Assembly (NCBI GenBank): GCA_018824405.1
Contig: JAHJGO010000011.1
Location: 1 to 64,000 of the forward strand
DNA length: 64,000 nt
Origin: Gammaproteobacteria bacterium
GTDB taxonomy: Bacteria; Pseudomonadota; Gammaproteobacteria; Burkholderiales; Sulfuricellaceae
Direction: 5' to 3'
A program made the translations under genes and the position numbers. Each line of letters starts with the position of its first letter. The first letter of the stretch is position 1. Shown here in pieces: positions 25,162 through 34,432 of this stretch. The notes under the pieces are model-generated. The model searched no databases, was not told the origin of the DNA, and saw only the letters and a program-made list of their open reading frames with translations.

Positions 25162-25368
25162 CGGAGGACGAAGATGGAGATTACTGAGCACATCGAGGTA
25201 TTCTACGGTCGGCAGCGGAAACAGGCACGGCTCTGTTAAATGTCACCTGCCGCATTCACGCAGCGACATTATAAAGACTTGTCAGCTGCTTGCCCGTTGG
25301 ACTCTATAATTGCCAACCGCCCTCAGAAAACTGCATCAAATGATTTGAATATTTTAACTGACTGTTAA
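25162..25368 (+). pseudogene. Decayed C-terminal tail of an IS3-family transposase
   Basis: One continuous frame reads EITEHIEVFYGRQRKQARLC, then a stop at 25237-25239, then MSPAAFTQRHYK. Intact IS3-type OrfB proteins end in the pattern EVFYNRQRxxARLGYLSPAAF. Here the Tyr codon of GYL has become TAA and Gly has become Cys. Only the last ~35 residues are recognisable; the frame runs on to a TAA at 25366-25368. No terminal inverted repeats or upstream transposase remain. It fills the gap of about 460 bases between the TPR gene and the lytic transglycosylase, where nothing else was seen. Confidence 0.75.
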
Positions 25369-25418
25369 TAGCTAGGAACTACTGGATGCCCATATTTATT
25401 TCCAGACTGGTACTTTAC

Positions 25419-26030
25419 TCAAAGAATTGAACCATATTTCTTTTGCAGTTTCAGCACCTTGGGTACATAGGCCAGGGTTTCGCGGTATGGCGGGATGCTG
25501 TAGCCGTAGCGGATGACAGCGTTTTCCCCTGCATTGTAGGCCGCCACGGCCAACTCAATGTTGTTGTTGAACATTTGCAGCAGATCGCTGAGGTATTTCG
25601 CTCCGCCAGTAATATTCTGTACGGGGTCGAAGCTGTTCTCTACGCCATAGCGCCGCGCCGTTTCCGGCATGAGCTGCATTAGGCCGACCGCGCCCTTGGG
25701 CGAAACGACGCTCGGGTTATAGCCGGATTCCGCGGTGATCACCGCATGCAACAGTGCCGGATCGACTTGATGGGCACGAGCGGCGTTATCCACAATCGGT
25801 GCGAAACGCTCCTTGCCGGCACGACTGACCTGAATCGAGGTGTTCGAGGAAGCCCCAGCCGGATTGTTTCCCGCGCGTTGCGTGCCAAGGATAAGTCTGT
25901 ATTTGCGGTTGTCCGGAACATTGCTGAAGTGCATGATTCCGTTGGCGTCGGTGTAGCTATACATATCCGCCATCGCAGGCGCGGAAAATGTGAACATCGC
26001 CAGCACTAACGCCAACAATCTAATATTCAT
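25419..26030 (-). CDS. Secreted lytic transglycosylase (SLT domain, DUF4124 N-terminus)
   Basis: A 203-residue protein with a signal peptide ([21 protein letters not shown]). A short DUF4124-type segment follows (MYSYTDANGIMHFSNVP). The SLT domain has catalytic Glu101 in ITAESGYNP, then GAVGLMQLMPETARRYG and VAAYNAGENAV. It cleaves peptidoglycan without water to leave anhydro-muramic ends. It overlaps rfbC by 4 bases, so it is made with the rhamnose genes. A role in opening the wall for an envelope machine is plausible but inferred. Confidence 0.93.
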   Translation of the reverse strand: MNIRLLALVLAMFTFSAPAMADMYSYTDANGIMHFSNVPDNRKYRLILGTQRAGNNPAGASSNTSIQVSRAGKERFAPIVDNAARAHQVDPALLHAVITAESGYNPSVVSPKGAVGLMQLMPETARRYGVENSFDPVQNITGGAKYLSDLLQMFNNNIELAVAAYNAGENAVIRYGYSIPPYRETLAYVPKVLKLQKKYGSIL

Positions 26031-26575
26031 TCAAAAACCTCGGCATCCGCCAATAAAAGGCCTTCCCGATCCTTGGCCGACAGTTGCGGGCTTTCCTGCA
26101 TCGGCCAGTCAATGGCAAGTGCGGGGTCGTTCCAGAGAATGCAGCGCTCATGCTCAGGAGACCAGTAATCCGTTGTTTTGTAGAGAAATTCCGCATAATC
26201 CGACAATACCACGAAGCCATGCGCGAATCCCGGCGGGACCCAGGCCATACGCTTGTTTTCCGCCGAAAGTATAAAACCGGCCCACTGGCCAAAAGTGGGG
26301 GAGTTTTTGCGGATATCCACCGCCACATCGAATACCTCGCCAGCTACCACGCGTACCAGTTTGCCCTGCGGCTGTCTGATCTGGTAATGCAGGCCGCGCA
26401 GTACGTTTTTTGCCGAGCGGGAATGATTGTCCTGGACAAATCCTAGCGTTACGCCGGTCAGTTCTGCAAATTTCCGGGCATTGAAGCTTTCAAAAAAGAA
26501 ACCGCGCTCGTCACCAAAAACTTTCGGTTCGATGAGCAACACATCGGGGATGGCGGTGGAAATCACATTCATCAA
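26027..26575 (-). CDS. rfbC: dTDP-4-dehydrorhamnose 3,5-epimerase
   Basis: A 182-residue cupin with the RfbC signatures [36 protein letters not shown] and [15 protein letters not shown]. The catalytic His is in GLHYQ and the Tyr in [12 protein letters not shown]. It is coupled by 4-base overlaps to rfbA before it and the transglycosylase gene after it. Confidence 0.96.
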   Translation of the reverse strand: MMNVISTAIPDVLLIEPKVFGDERGFFFESFNARKFAELTGVTLGFVQDNHSRSAKNVLRGLHYQIRQPQGKLVRVVAGEVFDVAVDIRKNSPTFGQWAGFILSAENKRMAWVPPGFAHGFVVLSDYAEFLYKTTDYWSPEHERCILWNDPALAIDWPMQESPQLSAKDREGLLLADAEVFE

Positions 26576-27450
26576 TACACCTCTTCCTGCAGCACGTTGA
26601 GCAGATATTTCCCGTAGCCGTTCTTGGCAAGGGGCGCAGCCAGCGCTTCGAGCTGTTGCGCGGAAATATAGCCCATGCGATAGGCGATTTCTTCCGGGCA
26701 GGCAATTTTCAGGCCCTGGCGCTTCTCGATGGTTTCAATGAACATCGAAGCTTCCAGCAGGGATTCGTGCGTACCGGTATCTAACCAGGCCATTCCCCGG
26801 CTCATCACCACCACATCCAGCTTGCCCTGGGCCAGATACATCTTGTTCACATCGGTGATTTCGAGCTCGCCGCGCGGGGATGGTTGCATATTGCGCGCAA
26901 TCTCGACCACCCGGTTGTCGTAAAAATACAGGCCGGTGACAGCGTAGCGCGATTTCGGCTGCGCTGGTTTTTCCTCGATGCTGATCGCATTACGATTCAA
27001 ATCAAATTCCACCACGCCGTAGCGCTCCGGATCATGTACCGGGTAGGCAAATACGCTTGCCCCCTCCTTCTTTTTCGCCGCCGCCTGCAAATCCTGTGAC
27101 AGTTCGTGACCATAAAAGATATTGTCGCCCAGCACCAAAGCGCACGGGTCGCTGCCAATGAAATCCGCGCCGATAATGAATGCCTGGGCAATGCCCTCCG
27201 GCTCGGGCTGCACCGCATAGGAAATATTCAGCCCCCAGCGCGCGCCATCGCCCAGCAACTGCTCGAAGCGCGGGGTGTCCTGCGGGGTGGAAATGATCAG
27301 AATATCGCGTATCCCGGCCAGCATCAGCGTGGTCAGGGGATAGTAAATCATCGGCTTGTCGTAAACCGGCAGCAATTGCTTGGAAACCGCCAGCGTCACC
27401 GGGTGCAGCCGGGTACCGGAACCGCCGGCGAGGATGATGCCTTTAGTCAT
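26572..27450 (-). CDS. rfbA: Glucose-1-phosphate thymidylyltransferase
   Basis: A 292-residue nucleotidyltransferase with [20 protein letters not shown] at the N-terminus (nucleotide binding) and [20 protein letters not shown] and VVEFD complete the family pattern, and the length is standard. It makes dTDP-glucose, the first step to dTDP-rhamnose. It overlaps rfbB and rfbC by 4 bases. Confidence 0.97.
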   Translation of the reverse strand: MTKGIILAGGSGTRLHPVTLAVSKQLLPVYDKPMIYYPLTTLMLAGIRDILIISTPQDTPRFEQLLGDGARWGLNISYAVQPEPEGIAQAFIIGADFIGSDPCALVLGDNIFYGHELSQDLQAAAKKKEGASVFAYPVHDPERYGVVEFDLNRNAISIEEKPAQPKSRYAVTGLYFYDNRVVEIARNMQPSPRGELEITDVNKMYLAQGKLDVVVMSRGMAWLDTGTHESLLEASMFIETIEKRQGLKIACPEEIAYRMGYISAQQLEALAAPLAKNGYGKYLLNVLQEEVY

Positions 27451-28511
27451 GAGGTTTCCCCATATTGCTTGCCAATCCAGTTGCGATATTCACCGCTGGT
27501 CACATTCTGAATCCACTTGGCATGATCCAGATACCAGCGCACCGTTTTGCGCATGCCGGTTTCAAAGGTCTCAGCCGGTTTCCAGCCCAGTTCGTGTTCT
27601 ATCTTGCGCGCGTCGATGGCATAGCGGCGGTCGTGACCGGGGCGATCCTTGACGTAGGTAATCAGGGACGCATAAGGATTGCCATTTGCCGCCGGCTGCA
27701 GTTCATCCAGAATGCTGCATACCGTATGCACCACATCGAGATTGGTTTTTTCGTTCCAGCCGCCGATATTGTAGGTTTCGCCCAAGCGTCCCTTTGCCAG
27801 CACCTCCTGGATGGCGGTGCAGTGGTCGCCGACATAAAGCCAGTCGCGAACGTTCAAGCCGTCTCCATAGATAGGCAGGGGCTTGCCGTTCAGGGCATTG
27901 AGGATGATCAGCGGGATGAGTTTCTCCGGAAACTGGTATGCGCCGTAATTATTGGAGCAATTGGTCGTCAGTACCGGCAGACCATAGGTGTGGTGATAGG
28001 CGCGCACCAAGTGGTCGGAGGCCGCTTTCGAAGCGGAATAAGGACTGTTGGGCGCGTATGGCGTGGTTTCGCTGAACGGGGCGTCATCCGGTCCGAGGGA
28101 GCCATACACTTCATCGGTGGAAACGTGCAGGAAGCGGAAGGCCTCCTTTTCCGCACCCGGCAATCCCTGCCAGTAGGCCCGCGTTTCTTCGAGCAGACTG
28201 AAGGTACCGTTGATGTTGGTCTGGATGAACTCTGCCGGGCCGTGGATGGAGCGGTCGACGTGGCTTTCGGCGGCGAAGTGGACGATCGCGCGCGGCTTGT
28301 GCTCGCGCAGCAGGCGGCCCACCAGGGCGCCGTCGCAGATATCGCCCTGGACGAAAACGTGCCGGGCGTCGCCCTGCAGGGCGGTCAGGTTGTTCAGGTT
28401 TCCGGCATAGGTCAACTTGTCGAGGTTGATGACCGGAGTCTGCTCACTGGCAATCCAGTCGATAATAAAGTTCGAGCCGATGAAGCCGGCGCCGCCTGTG
28501 ACCAGTATCAT
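27447..28511 (-). CDS. rfbB: dTDP-glucose 4,6-dehydratase
   Basis: A 354-residue extended SDR enzyme with NAD motif [11 protein letters not shown], the catalytic segment [10 protein letters not shown] and [10 protein letters not shown]. It converts dTDP-glucose to the 4-keto-6-deoxy sugar. It follows the ABC permease by 31 bases and overlaps rfbA by 4. Confidence 0.97.
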   Translation of the reverse strand: MILVTGGAGFIGSNFIIDWIASEQTPVINLDKLTYAGNLNNLTALQGDARHVFVQGDICDGALVGRLLREHKPRAIVHFAAESHVDRSIHGPAEFIQTNINGTFSLLEETRAYWQGLPGAEKEAFRFLHVSTDEVYGSLGPDDAPFSETTPYAPNSPYSASKAASDHLVRAYHHTYGLPVLTTNCSNNYGAYQFPEKLIPLIILNALNGKPLPIYGDGLNVRDWLYVGDHCTAIQEVLAKGRLGETYNIGGWNEKTNLDVVHTVCSILDELQPAANGNPYASLITYVKDRPGHDRRYAIDARKIEHELGWKPAETFETGMRKTVRWYLDHAKWIQNVTSGEYRNWIGKQYGETS

Positions 28512-28542
28512 GATTTTGAATTTCCTGAGTTTTTTCAGCCGG

Positions 28543-29331
28543 CTATTTTAACAGCCTGCGCCGCACCAGCACCAGTGCCAGATAGAATCCCCCGCCCCCA
28601 TAGGCCAGCAATACGCCGACATGAGAAATGACATGCTGCGGCCATTCGCCCTGCACCAGCGGCCGCGCCAGCTGGATGGCATGGGTCAGCGGCAGCCAGT
28701 TGGCGACGGCTTGCAGGAAAGCCGGCAGCTGCTCGACCGGGTAAAACACGCCGCACAAGAGCACCATGGGCGTGATTGCCAGGGTGAAGTAGTACATGAA
28801 AAAATCGTAATTGGGCGAAAGCGCGTTCATCACCAGCGCCAGACCGGTGAAGCAGAAACCGATCAGCACCAGGAGCGGCAGGGTCCACAGCAGCAGCCAG
28901 GAATTCGCCAGGCCCAGCGCCAGGATGATGACCAGGATCGCGATCCCGGAAAGCACGCTCTTGCTCGTCGCCCAGACCAGTTCGCCTAGCATGACGTCGT
29001 CCAGTTCCAGCGGCGCATTCAGCATCGCGTCCCAGGTTTTCTGCACATGCATGCGCGAGAAGGCGGAATACAGGCTCTCGAAGGTGGCGCTGTTCATGGT
29101 GCTGTAGCACAAGGTGCCGGCGGCGAGAAAGGTCATGTAGGACACGCCGCCCACCTCGGGCAGCAGGCTGCCCAGGCCGTAACCCAGGCCGAGCATGTAA
29201 AAGGCGGGGTCGGCGAGGTTGCCCAGGATGGAGGGAATCGCCAGCTTGCGCCACACCAGGAAATTGCGCCGCCATACGGAAACAAAGCGCCAGCTCAAGC
29301 TGGGCGGGCTGTAATTTGTCTGCTGCGTCAT
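28543..29331 (-). CDS. ABC-2 type transporter permease (NodJ-like)
   Basis: A 262-residue permease with six hydrophobic segments. It carries the NodJ/ABC-2 pattern: [19 protein letters not shown] at the start, [20 protein letters not shown] in the middle and [18 protein letters not shown] near the end. ATG 29331 overlaps the stop of the ATPase gene by 4 bases, which excludes the longer open frame upstream. NodIJ-like exporters are common housekeeping ABC systems in betaproteobacteria; the substrate is unknown. The rhamnose genes directly after it suggest a glycan or lipid-linked cargo. Confidence 0.92.
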   Translation of the reverse strand: MTQQTNYSPPSLSWRFVSVWRRNFLVWRKLAIPSILGNLADPAFYMLGLGYGLGSLLPEVGGVSYMTFLAAGTLCYSTMNSATFESLYSAFSRMHVQKTWDAMLNAPLELDDVMLGELVWATSKSVLSGIAILVIILALGLANSWLLLWTLPLLVLIGFCFTGLALVMNALSPNYDFFMYYFTLAITPMVLLCGVFYPVEQLPAFLQAVANWLPLTHAIQLARPLVQGEWPQHVISHVGVLLAYGGGGFYLALVLVRRRLLK

Positions 29332-30230
29332 TCCCGCAGCTCCCGGCCGGTCAGTTTCAGAAATACGTCTTCCAGGTTGGATGGACGATGCAAATAACGC
29401 AATTCGCATTGCTGCTGCAGCCGCTCCAGCAGAGCATGAGGATCGGCGGCATAGCAGAACAGGGTTTCTCCCACCTGCTCCTGGCGCTGGCACAAACCGG
29501 CGCAGTCCGGCTTCCCTTCCCCGCCATAGATCTCCACCACATGCGGCTCGATATGCTCGGCGATCAGGTCGCGCGGCGCGCCGGTGGTAACCGCCACCCC
29601 TTTGTCCATGATCAGCAGGCGGTCGCACAGGCGCTCGGCCTCTTCCATGAAGTGGGTGGTCAGCAGGATGGTCTTGCCCGCACCCAGCAATCTTCTCAGA
29701 CGCTGCCACATCATGTGGCGCGCCTGCGGGTCGAGGCCGGTGGTGGGCTCGTCGAGAAAGATCACATCGGGGTCGTTGACCAGCGCGCGCGCCAGGGTCA
29801 GGCGCCGCTTCATGCCGCCGGAGAGCGATTCGATACTCGCCTCCGCCTTGCTCTCCAGCTCGGCAAATTCAAGCAGAGCCGGAATCCGTGCCCGGATATC
29901 GTGGTCCTTCAGGCCGAAATAGCGGCCATAAACCAGCAGATTTTCCGTCACTGTAAAATCCGGGTCGAGGCTGTCCACCTGCGGCACCACGCCAACCTTG
30001 AGCCGCGCTTCACGCGCATTCTCTGGAACGGGCAGGCCCAGCAGCGAAATCGAGCCGCCATCCGGCCGGGTCAGGCCCAGCAGCAGCCGCAACGTGGTGG
30101 TCTTGCCCGCGCCGTTGGGACCCAGCAAGCCGAAGCACTCGCCCGGCTTCAGCGCCAGATCGAGACCTGCAACCACTTCGCTTGCACCATAACGCTTACG
30201 CAAGGCGCTGGCTGAAAGAACAGGAATCAT
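29328..30230 (-). CDS. ABC transporter ATP-binding protein (NodI-like)
   Basis: A 300-residue ATPase with Walker [14 protein letters not shown], signature [15 protein letters not shown], Walker [14 protein letters not shown] and the H-loop in [11 protein letters not shown]. The C-terminal extension is as in NodI/CcmA-type exporters. It is coupled by 4-base overlaps to the toxin gene before it and the permease after it. Confidence 0.94.
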   Translation of the reverse strand: MIPVLSASALRKRYGASEVVAGLDLALKPGECFGLLGPNGAGKTTTLRLLLGLTRPDGGSISLLGLPVPENAREARLKVGVVPQVDSLDPDFTVTENLLVYGRYFGLKDHDIRARIPALLEFAELESKAEASIESLSGGMKRRLTLARALVNDPDVIFLDEPTTGLDPQARHMMWQRLRRLLGAGKTILLTTHFMEEAERLCDRLLIMDKGVAVTTGAPRDLIAEHIEPHVVEIYGGEGKPDCAGLCQRQEQVGETLFCYAADPHALLERLQQQCELRYLHRPSNLEDVFLKLTGRELRE

Positions 30231-30613
30231 ACCTGTCGGACTGGCCCTGGATACTGCGCCACCAAAGAATCCGCTGTCAGCAGAATAATGCCCTCAACGG
30301 TTGCCTGCGCAACAAGCAGGCGGTCAAACGGATCTTTATGCATCGAGGGCAAACTATCGATAAAAACAGCATGTTCGCTGGTAATCGCCAGTTCCTGATA
30401 GCCGTTGTCCAGCAACCCGCGGCGCAGCACCCTTGCATCCACTTGAAAATCTGCACGACCAAGCCCGCGCTTGACGGCAATTTCCCATAGGCTGGCCGCA
30501 CTGAAAAGCAATTCGTTCTGCGGGTCTTCCAGCAGTTGACGCGCCGCTTCTGGCAACTTTCCAGGCGAACCGGCAGCCCACAACAGAAGGTGGGTATCCA
30601 GCAACAGCTTCAT
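30227..30613 (-). CDS. vapC: PIN-domain toxin of a VapBC-type module
   Basis: A 128-residue PIN nuclease with conserved acidic residues in [32 protein letters not shown] and LLTADS. Such toxins cleave specific RNAs when freed from the antitoxin. It overlaps the antitoxin gene by 4 bases, as usual, and also overlaps the start of the ABC ATPase gene by 4 bases, which is unusual. Confidence 0.92.
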   Translation of the reverse strand: MKLLLDTHLLLWAAGSPGKLPEAARQLLEDPQNELLFSAASLWEIAVKRGLGRADFQVDARVLRRGLLDNGYQELAITSEHAVFIDSLPSMHKDPFDRLLVAQATVEGIILLTADSLVAQYPGPVRQV

Positions 30614-30855
30614 TCCTCACTTCCGAAAAGCTGCTCGATTTCCCCGCTGCCCATGCGATCAAAATCATCAGGTACGCTGATTTCGCCCGCCATGAAACCC
30701 AATCTGCGTATTTTTTCGGGGGTCGGGGTTTCCAGACGAACAACTTTGACCAAGGGCTTCCCGGCTTTGGCAATGATGAATGGCTCACCCTCTACCGCCT
30801 GCTCTATTAATCGCGATAATTGGGTTTTGGCTTCATGAATGTTTACGGTGTGCAT
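30610..30855 (-). CDS. Phd/YefM-type antitoxin of the VapBC module
   Basis: An 81-residue protein. The N-terminal Phd/YefM fold (VNIHEAKTQLSRLIEQAVEG, then FIIAKAGKPLVKVVRL) binds DNA, and an acidic C-terminus ([12 protein letters not shown]) would cover the toxin. The start is ATG 30855 with AAGG upstream. A 7-bp inverted repeat upstream (30885-30903) is a likely autoregulation site. Confidence 0.9.
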   Translation of the reverse strand: MHTVNIHEAKTQLSRLIEQAVEGEPFIIAKAGKPLVKVVRLETPTPEKIRRLGFMAGEISVPDDFDRMGSGEIEQLFGSEE

Positions 30856-30884
30856 AAGCAGCCTTGATAAACTTAGTTCAATTG

Positions 30885-30903
30885 GCTTAGTCTATCACTA
30901 AGC
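30885..30903 (-). promoter_or_regulatory. Candidate operator of the toxin-antitoxin module
   Basis: A perfect 7-bp inverted repeat GCTTAGT-CTATC-ACTAAGC lies 30 bases upstream of the antitoxin ATG. A further half-site, ACTTAGTT, sits at 30871-30878. The position suits autorepression by the antitoxin or the complex. Confidence 0.55.
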
Positions 30904-30928
30904 AAGTGATGCAAGCGCCCTGATATCT

Positions 30929-31237
30929 TCAGATCTTCAAGCGTTCCACCACCTTGCCGCCGACCAGGTGGCTGTCGATGATTTCATCGATGTCCAACTT
31001 GTCCACGTAGGTGTACCACACCGCTTCCGGGTAGACCACCAGCACCGGCCCCTCGCCGCAGCGGTCGAGACAGCCCGCGCTGTTGACGCGCACCTTGCCC
31101 GGCCCATTCAGGTCCAGCTTCTTTATCCGCCCCTTGGCATGGTCGCGCATTGCCTGGGCATCATGGTTGGCGCAGCACGGCTGACCGTCCTCGCGCTGGT
31201 TGGTGCAGAAAAATACGTGTTTTTCGAAGTAACTCAT
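30929..31237 (-). CDS. Thioredoxin-like [2Fe-2S] ferredoxin
   Basis: A 102-residue protein; ATG 31237 has AGGAA upstream, and longer frames lack a site. Cysteines in HVFFCTNQREDGQPCC and NSAGCLDRCGEGPVLVVYPE give the C-x(8+)-C...C-x3-C pattern of the NuoE-like stand-alone ferredoxin fold (Shethna type). It carries electrons or helps cluster assembly; no partner oxidoreductase lies next to it. A mirrored GC-rich repeat separates it from the MazG-type gene. Confidence 0.88.
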   Translation of the reverse strand: MSYFEKHVFFCTNQREDGQPCCANHDAQAMRDHAKGRIKKLDLNGPGKVRVNSAGCLDRCGEGPVLVVYPEAVWYTYVDKLDIDEIIDSHLVGGKVVERLKI

Positions 31238-31267
31238 GGATTTTCCTACTTCCTTATAAAAAGGCAT

Positions 31268-31358
31268 ATTAACCGCGGGGGACACGGGGCGCACGGGGAA
31301 GACCAAGGGTTTATTAAAGTCACATACCCCCGTGTTCCCCGTGCGCCCCGTGGTTAAT
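31268..31358. repeat. Mirrored GC-rich repeat element, copy 1
   Basis: The left part begins ATTAACCGCGGGG and the right part ends CCCCGTGGTTAAT. Both arms are built of 9-base units of the form NNCACGGGG, so the element can fold into a long hairpin around the spacer 31301-31334. A second copy lies at 48453-48524. It sits between the ferredoxin and MazG-type genes. Confidence 0.75.
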
Positions 31359-31369
31359 CGTTTTTCAAC

Positions 31370-31690
31370 TCATTCTGGCGCCGGATACTTGGCGGCATTG
31401 ATCACCAGCTTGTCCCGCGCAGCATCAAGCAGGTCGATATCCAGCATGTCGGCAAAACGGGTGAGGTAAATCAGGATGTCGGCGCATTCCTGGCGCACGG
31501 ATTCCAGCTTCTCGGCGTCGGGATTCTGGCTCTGTTCGGGCGTCAGCCACTGGAACTGCTCGACCAGTTCGGCGGCCTCGACGATCAGGGCCATGGCGAG
31601 GTTTTTCGGGGTGTGAAACTGCTCCCAGTCGCGCGCGGCGGCAAATTTCCGCAACTCGTCGCGCAATGCATCCAGACCTTGCCCCTCCAT
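31370..31690 (-). CDS. MazG-like nucleotide pyrophosphohydrolase (RS21-C6/dCTPase type)
   Basis: A 106-residue protein. ATG 31690 follows a G-rich site; an upstream ATG at 31720 is possible. The helical MazG core has the metal-binding EAAELVEQFQW and ECADILIYLTRFADM. Family members hydrolyse dCTP or modified NTPs to monophosphates and PPi. It is divergent from the DHH phosphoesterase gene, only 38 bases away. Confidence 0.88.
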   Translation of the reverse strand: MEGQGLDALRDELRKFAAARDWEQFHTPKNLAMALIVEAAELVEQFQWLTPEQSQNPDAEKLESVRQECADILIYLTRFADMLDIDLLDAARDKLVINAAKYPAPE

Positions 31691-31728
31691 CGCAGAACCC
31701 CCGGTAAAAATGTGTATCATATCAGTCC

Positions 31729-32700
31729 ATGAGCACTTTTGACGTCTTCAATGGCGACGCCGACGGCATCTGCGCGCTGCATCAGCTGCGGCTCGCGGAG
31801 CCTTGCAACAGCACCCTCATCACCGGGGTCAAGCGCGACATCGACCTGCTGAAGCAGGTTCAGGCCCAGGCGGGCGACCGGGTCACCGTGCTCGATATTT
31901 CACTCGACAGGAACCGCGCAGCGCTGCAAGCCCTGCTCCAACAGGGCGTGGAAGTGGTTTACGTGGATCATCACTTTGCCGGCGACATCCCCGCTCATCC
32001 AGCCCTGCATGCGAACATCGACCCCTCCCCCGCTACCTGCACCAGCCTGCTGATGGACGCCATGCTAGGGGGGCGCTTCCGTGCCTGGGCGGTGGCAGCG
32101 GCGTTCGGCGACGGCCTGCCGGAGAGCGCCCGGACAGCCGCCATGCCCCTCAACCTGTCCGAAGATCAATTGACGGTACTGCGCGAACTGGGCGAATGCC
32201 TCAACTACAACGCCTATGGCGACAGCGTGGACGATCTTTACTTTCACCCGGCCGAGCTTTACTGCCGTCTGCATGCCTACGCCGACCCCTTCGATTTCAT
32301 CGCCGGGGAAGCGGTCTTTACCACCCTGAAACAGGGCTGCTCTGCGGACATGGCGCTGGCCCGGTCGCTCCACCCGGAACGGACCTTGCCCTCCGGGAGT
32401 GTCTATCTGCTCCCCGACCAGCCCTGGGCGCGGCGCGTCAGCGGCGTATTCGGCAACCTGCTGGCGCAGGACGAGCCTGCCCTCGCCCATGCGGTGCTGA
32501 CGCGAAAATCCGGTGGCGGCTATCAGGTCAGCGTACGCGCACCGCGCGTCAACCCGAGCGGAGCGGATGAACTGTGCCGCCAGTTCGAGACTGGCGGCGG
32601 GCGCAAGGGAGCGGCCGGTATCAATCACCTGCCGGAGAGCGAACTGGAACAGTTTATGACGCGCTTCAGCATGGTATTCAACAGCGAGCATTTATCTTGA
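31729..32700 (+). CDS. DHH/DHHA1 family phosphoesterase
   Basis: A 323-residue protein. The N-terminal DHH domain has DVFNGDADGICA (Asp10, Asp12), VTVLDISLDRN and the name-giving YVDHH (80-82). The C-terminal DHHA1 part ends with GGGRKGAAGIN, which binds the nucleic-acid or nucleotide substrate. Its stop overlaps the TTG start of the sulfate-activation fusion, so the two are coupled. Related NrnA enzymes hydrolyse pAp, the by-product of PAPS use. A pAp-recycling role is therefore attractive but inferred. Confidence 0.85.
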   Translation: MSTFDVFNGDADGICALHQLRLAEPCNSTLITGVKRDIDLLKQVQAQAGDRVTVLDISLDRNRAALQALLQQGVEVVYVDHHFAGDIPAHPALHANIDPSPATCTSLLMDAMLGGRFRAWAVAAAFGDGLPESARTAAMPLNLSEDQLTVLRELGECLNYNAYGDSVDDLYFHPAELYCRLHAYADPFDFIAGEAVFTTLKQGCSADMALARSLHPERTLPSGSVYLLPDQPWARRVSGVFGNLLAQDEPALAHAVLTRKSGGGYQVSVRAPRVNPSGADELCRQFETGGGRKGAAGINHLPESELEQFMTRFSMVFNSEHLS

Positions 32701-34385
32701 ACGAACTGATCTTTCCCTATGGCGGCCAACTGGTCGAACTCATGGCGGGGGACGCGCACCGCGAGGCCCTGCTGCATGAAGCTGCGTCCCTGCCTGCCCT
32801 GACACTGAATCCGCGCCAGCTGTGCGATCTGGAACTGCTGCTGAATGGTGCGCTGTCGCCGTTGCAGGGTTTCATGGGACGCGCGGATTACGAGGGCGTG
32901 GTGGCTGACATGCATCTGGCGGATGGCTGCTTCTGGCCCATTCCCATCGTTCTCGACGTGACGGAGGGACTCGCCGCCGGCAGCCGGGTTGCACTGAAAG
33001 AACCGGGCGGCGCTTTCCTTGCCATCCTCAGCGTGAGCGAATGCTGGCAGGCCGACCAGATGCAGGAAGCACGCCAGGTGTATGGTACCGATCAGGCCGG
33101 GCACCCCGGCGTGGTCTTTCTGGATTCCCTCGGCAAACATTATGTGGGCGGTACGCTGCAGGGGCTGAATCTGCCTTCCCATGGCGATTTCACTGCACTG
33201 CGCCTGACCCCGGCGGCAACACGTGCGCAGCTTGCTCAGGCCGGACACAGCCGGGTGGCGGCTTTTCAGCCCCATCACGTGATGCACCGGGCACAGTTCG
33301 ATTTCACCCGCCATGTCGCGCAGGAGAACGATGCCGGCCTGCTGATCCAGGCCATCGCGGGGGTAGCCGCATCCCCGGATCACTTCACCCGCATGCGCTG
33401 CTACCAGGCCCTGCTGCCGCATTACCCACACGGGATCGCAAAGCTTTCCCTGCTGCCGCTCTGCCCGCGCCCCGCAGAAGTCCGCGAAGTATTGTGGCGG
33501 GCCATCGTGGCGCGCAATTATGGCTGCTCCCACTTCATCGTCGGCGGCGATGCCGGGCCGGGCGAAATCCGGCGCGGCAACGATGCACTCACGCCGGAGC
33601 GTGTGGAGTGCATGGCGGAACACTTCAACACCATCAGCGTGGAGCCCCTCTTTTTTCCGCGCATGGTGCATGTCCCCGAACTGGGACAATACCTGCCGGA
33701 AGAATATCTCCCTCCCGGCCAGGCCGCGCAAAACCTCTCCGCGGAGGAACTCCAGCAACGCATCCGCGACGGCCGCGAAGCTATCCCGGAATGGGCCTCC
33801 TTCCCGGAAGTGGTGGCGGAACTGCAAAAGCGCCAGCCGCCAAGAATCGAACGCGGCTTTACCGTCTTTTTTACCGGCCTGTCCGGCGCCGGGAAAACCA
33901 CACTGTCAAAGGCACTGGAGCTGAAACTGATGGAGCTGACCGGCAGGCCGGTCACCCTGCTCGATGGCGACGTGGTGCGCACCCTGCTGTCCAGCGGACT
34001 TACCTATTCCAAGGCGGACCGGGATCTCAACATCCGCCGCATCGGCTTTATCGCTGGCGAAGTCACCCGCCATGGCGGCATCGCCATTTGCGCGCCGATC
34101 GCGCCCTACCGCGAGACCCGGTTGGCGGTGCGGGACATGATCGAACCCATGGGCGGTTTTTTTGAGGTGCATGTCTCCACGCCGCTGGAAGTATGCGAGG
34201 CGCGCGACCCCAAAGGTCTTTACGCCAAGGCGCGCGCCGGCATCATCAAGGATTTCACCGGCGTCAGTGACCCATACGAGAAGCCTCACGCGCCGGAAGT
34301 GAGCATTAACACCGGCCATCTCCATGTCGCGGAAGCGATGGAGCAAATCGTCCGCCGAATCAGGACCGACGGCTACCTTGCCTGA
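32697..34385 (+). CDS. Sulfate adenylyltransferase-like / adenylylsulfate kinase fusion
   Basis: A 562-residue protein. The TTG start overlaps the upstream stop (TTGA) and gives the normal N-terminus NELIFPYGGQLVEL; no ATG fits as well. Residues 1-375 are an ATP-sulfurylase fold (LSPLQGFMGRADYEGVV). However, the QTRNPxHRAH motif reads QPHHVMHRAQ (191-200) and GRDHAGPG reads GGDAGPG (283-289), so catalysis there is doubtful. Residues 385-562 are an APS kinase with an intact P-loop GLSGAGKTT (Lys400), LLDGDVVRTLL and DPKGLYAKARAG. It would make PAPS from APS. Named as a bifunctional enzyme by family, but the first activity should not be assumed. Confidence 0.88.
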   Translation: MNELIFPYGGQLVELMAGDAHREALLHEAASLPALTLNPRQLCDLELLLNGALSPLQGFMGRADYEGVVADMHLADGCFWPIPIVLDVTEGLAAGSRVALKEPGGAFLAILSVSECWQADQMQEARQVYGTDQAGHPGVVFLDSLGKHYVGGTLQGLNLPSHGDFTALRLTPAATRAQLAQAGHSRVAAFQPHHVMHRAQFDFTRHVAQENDAGLLIQAIAGVAASPDHFTRMRCYQALLPHYPHGIAKLSLLPLCPRPAEVREVLWRAIVARNYGCSHFIVGGDAGPGEIRRGNDALTPERVECMAEHFNTISVEPLFFPRMVHVPELGQYLPEEYLPPGQAAQNLSAEELQQRIRDGREAIPEWASFPEVVAELQKRQPPRIERGFTVFFTGLSGAGKTTLSKALELKLMELTGRPVTLLDGDVVRTLLSSGLTYSKADRDLNIRRIGFIAGEVTRHGGIAICAPIAPYRETRLAVRDMIEPMGGFFEVHVSTPLEVCEARDPKGLYAKARAGIIKDFTGVSDPYEKPHAPEVSINTGHLHVAEAMEQIVRRIRTDGYLA

Positions 34386-34432
34386 CTTCCCGCTCCCGGA
34401 GGGAGAGGTGGGACAATGTCTGTGAAGGTCTA

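Noticed and set aside
28543-29709. Longer version of the ABC permease starting near 29709
   Set aside because: The extra N-terminus is Arg/Ala-rich antisense-like sequence inside the ATPase gene; the ATGA overlap at 29328-29331 marks the true start.
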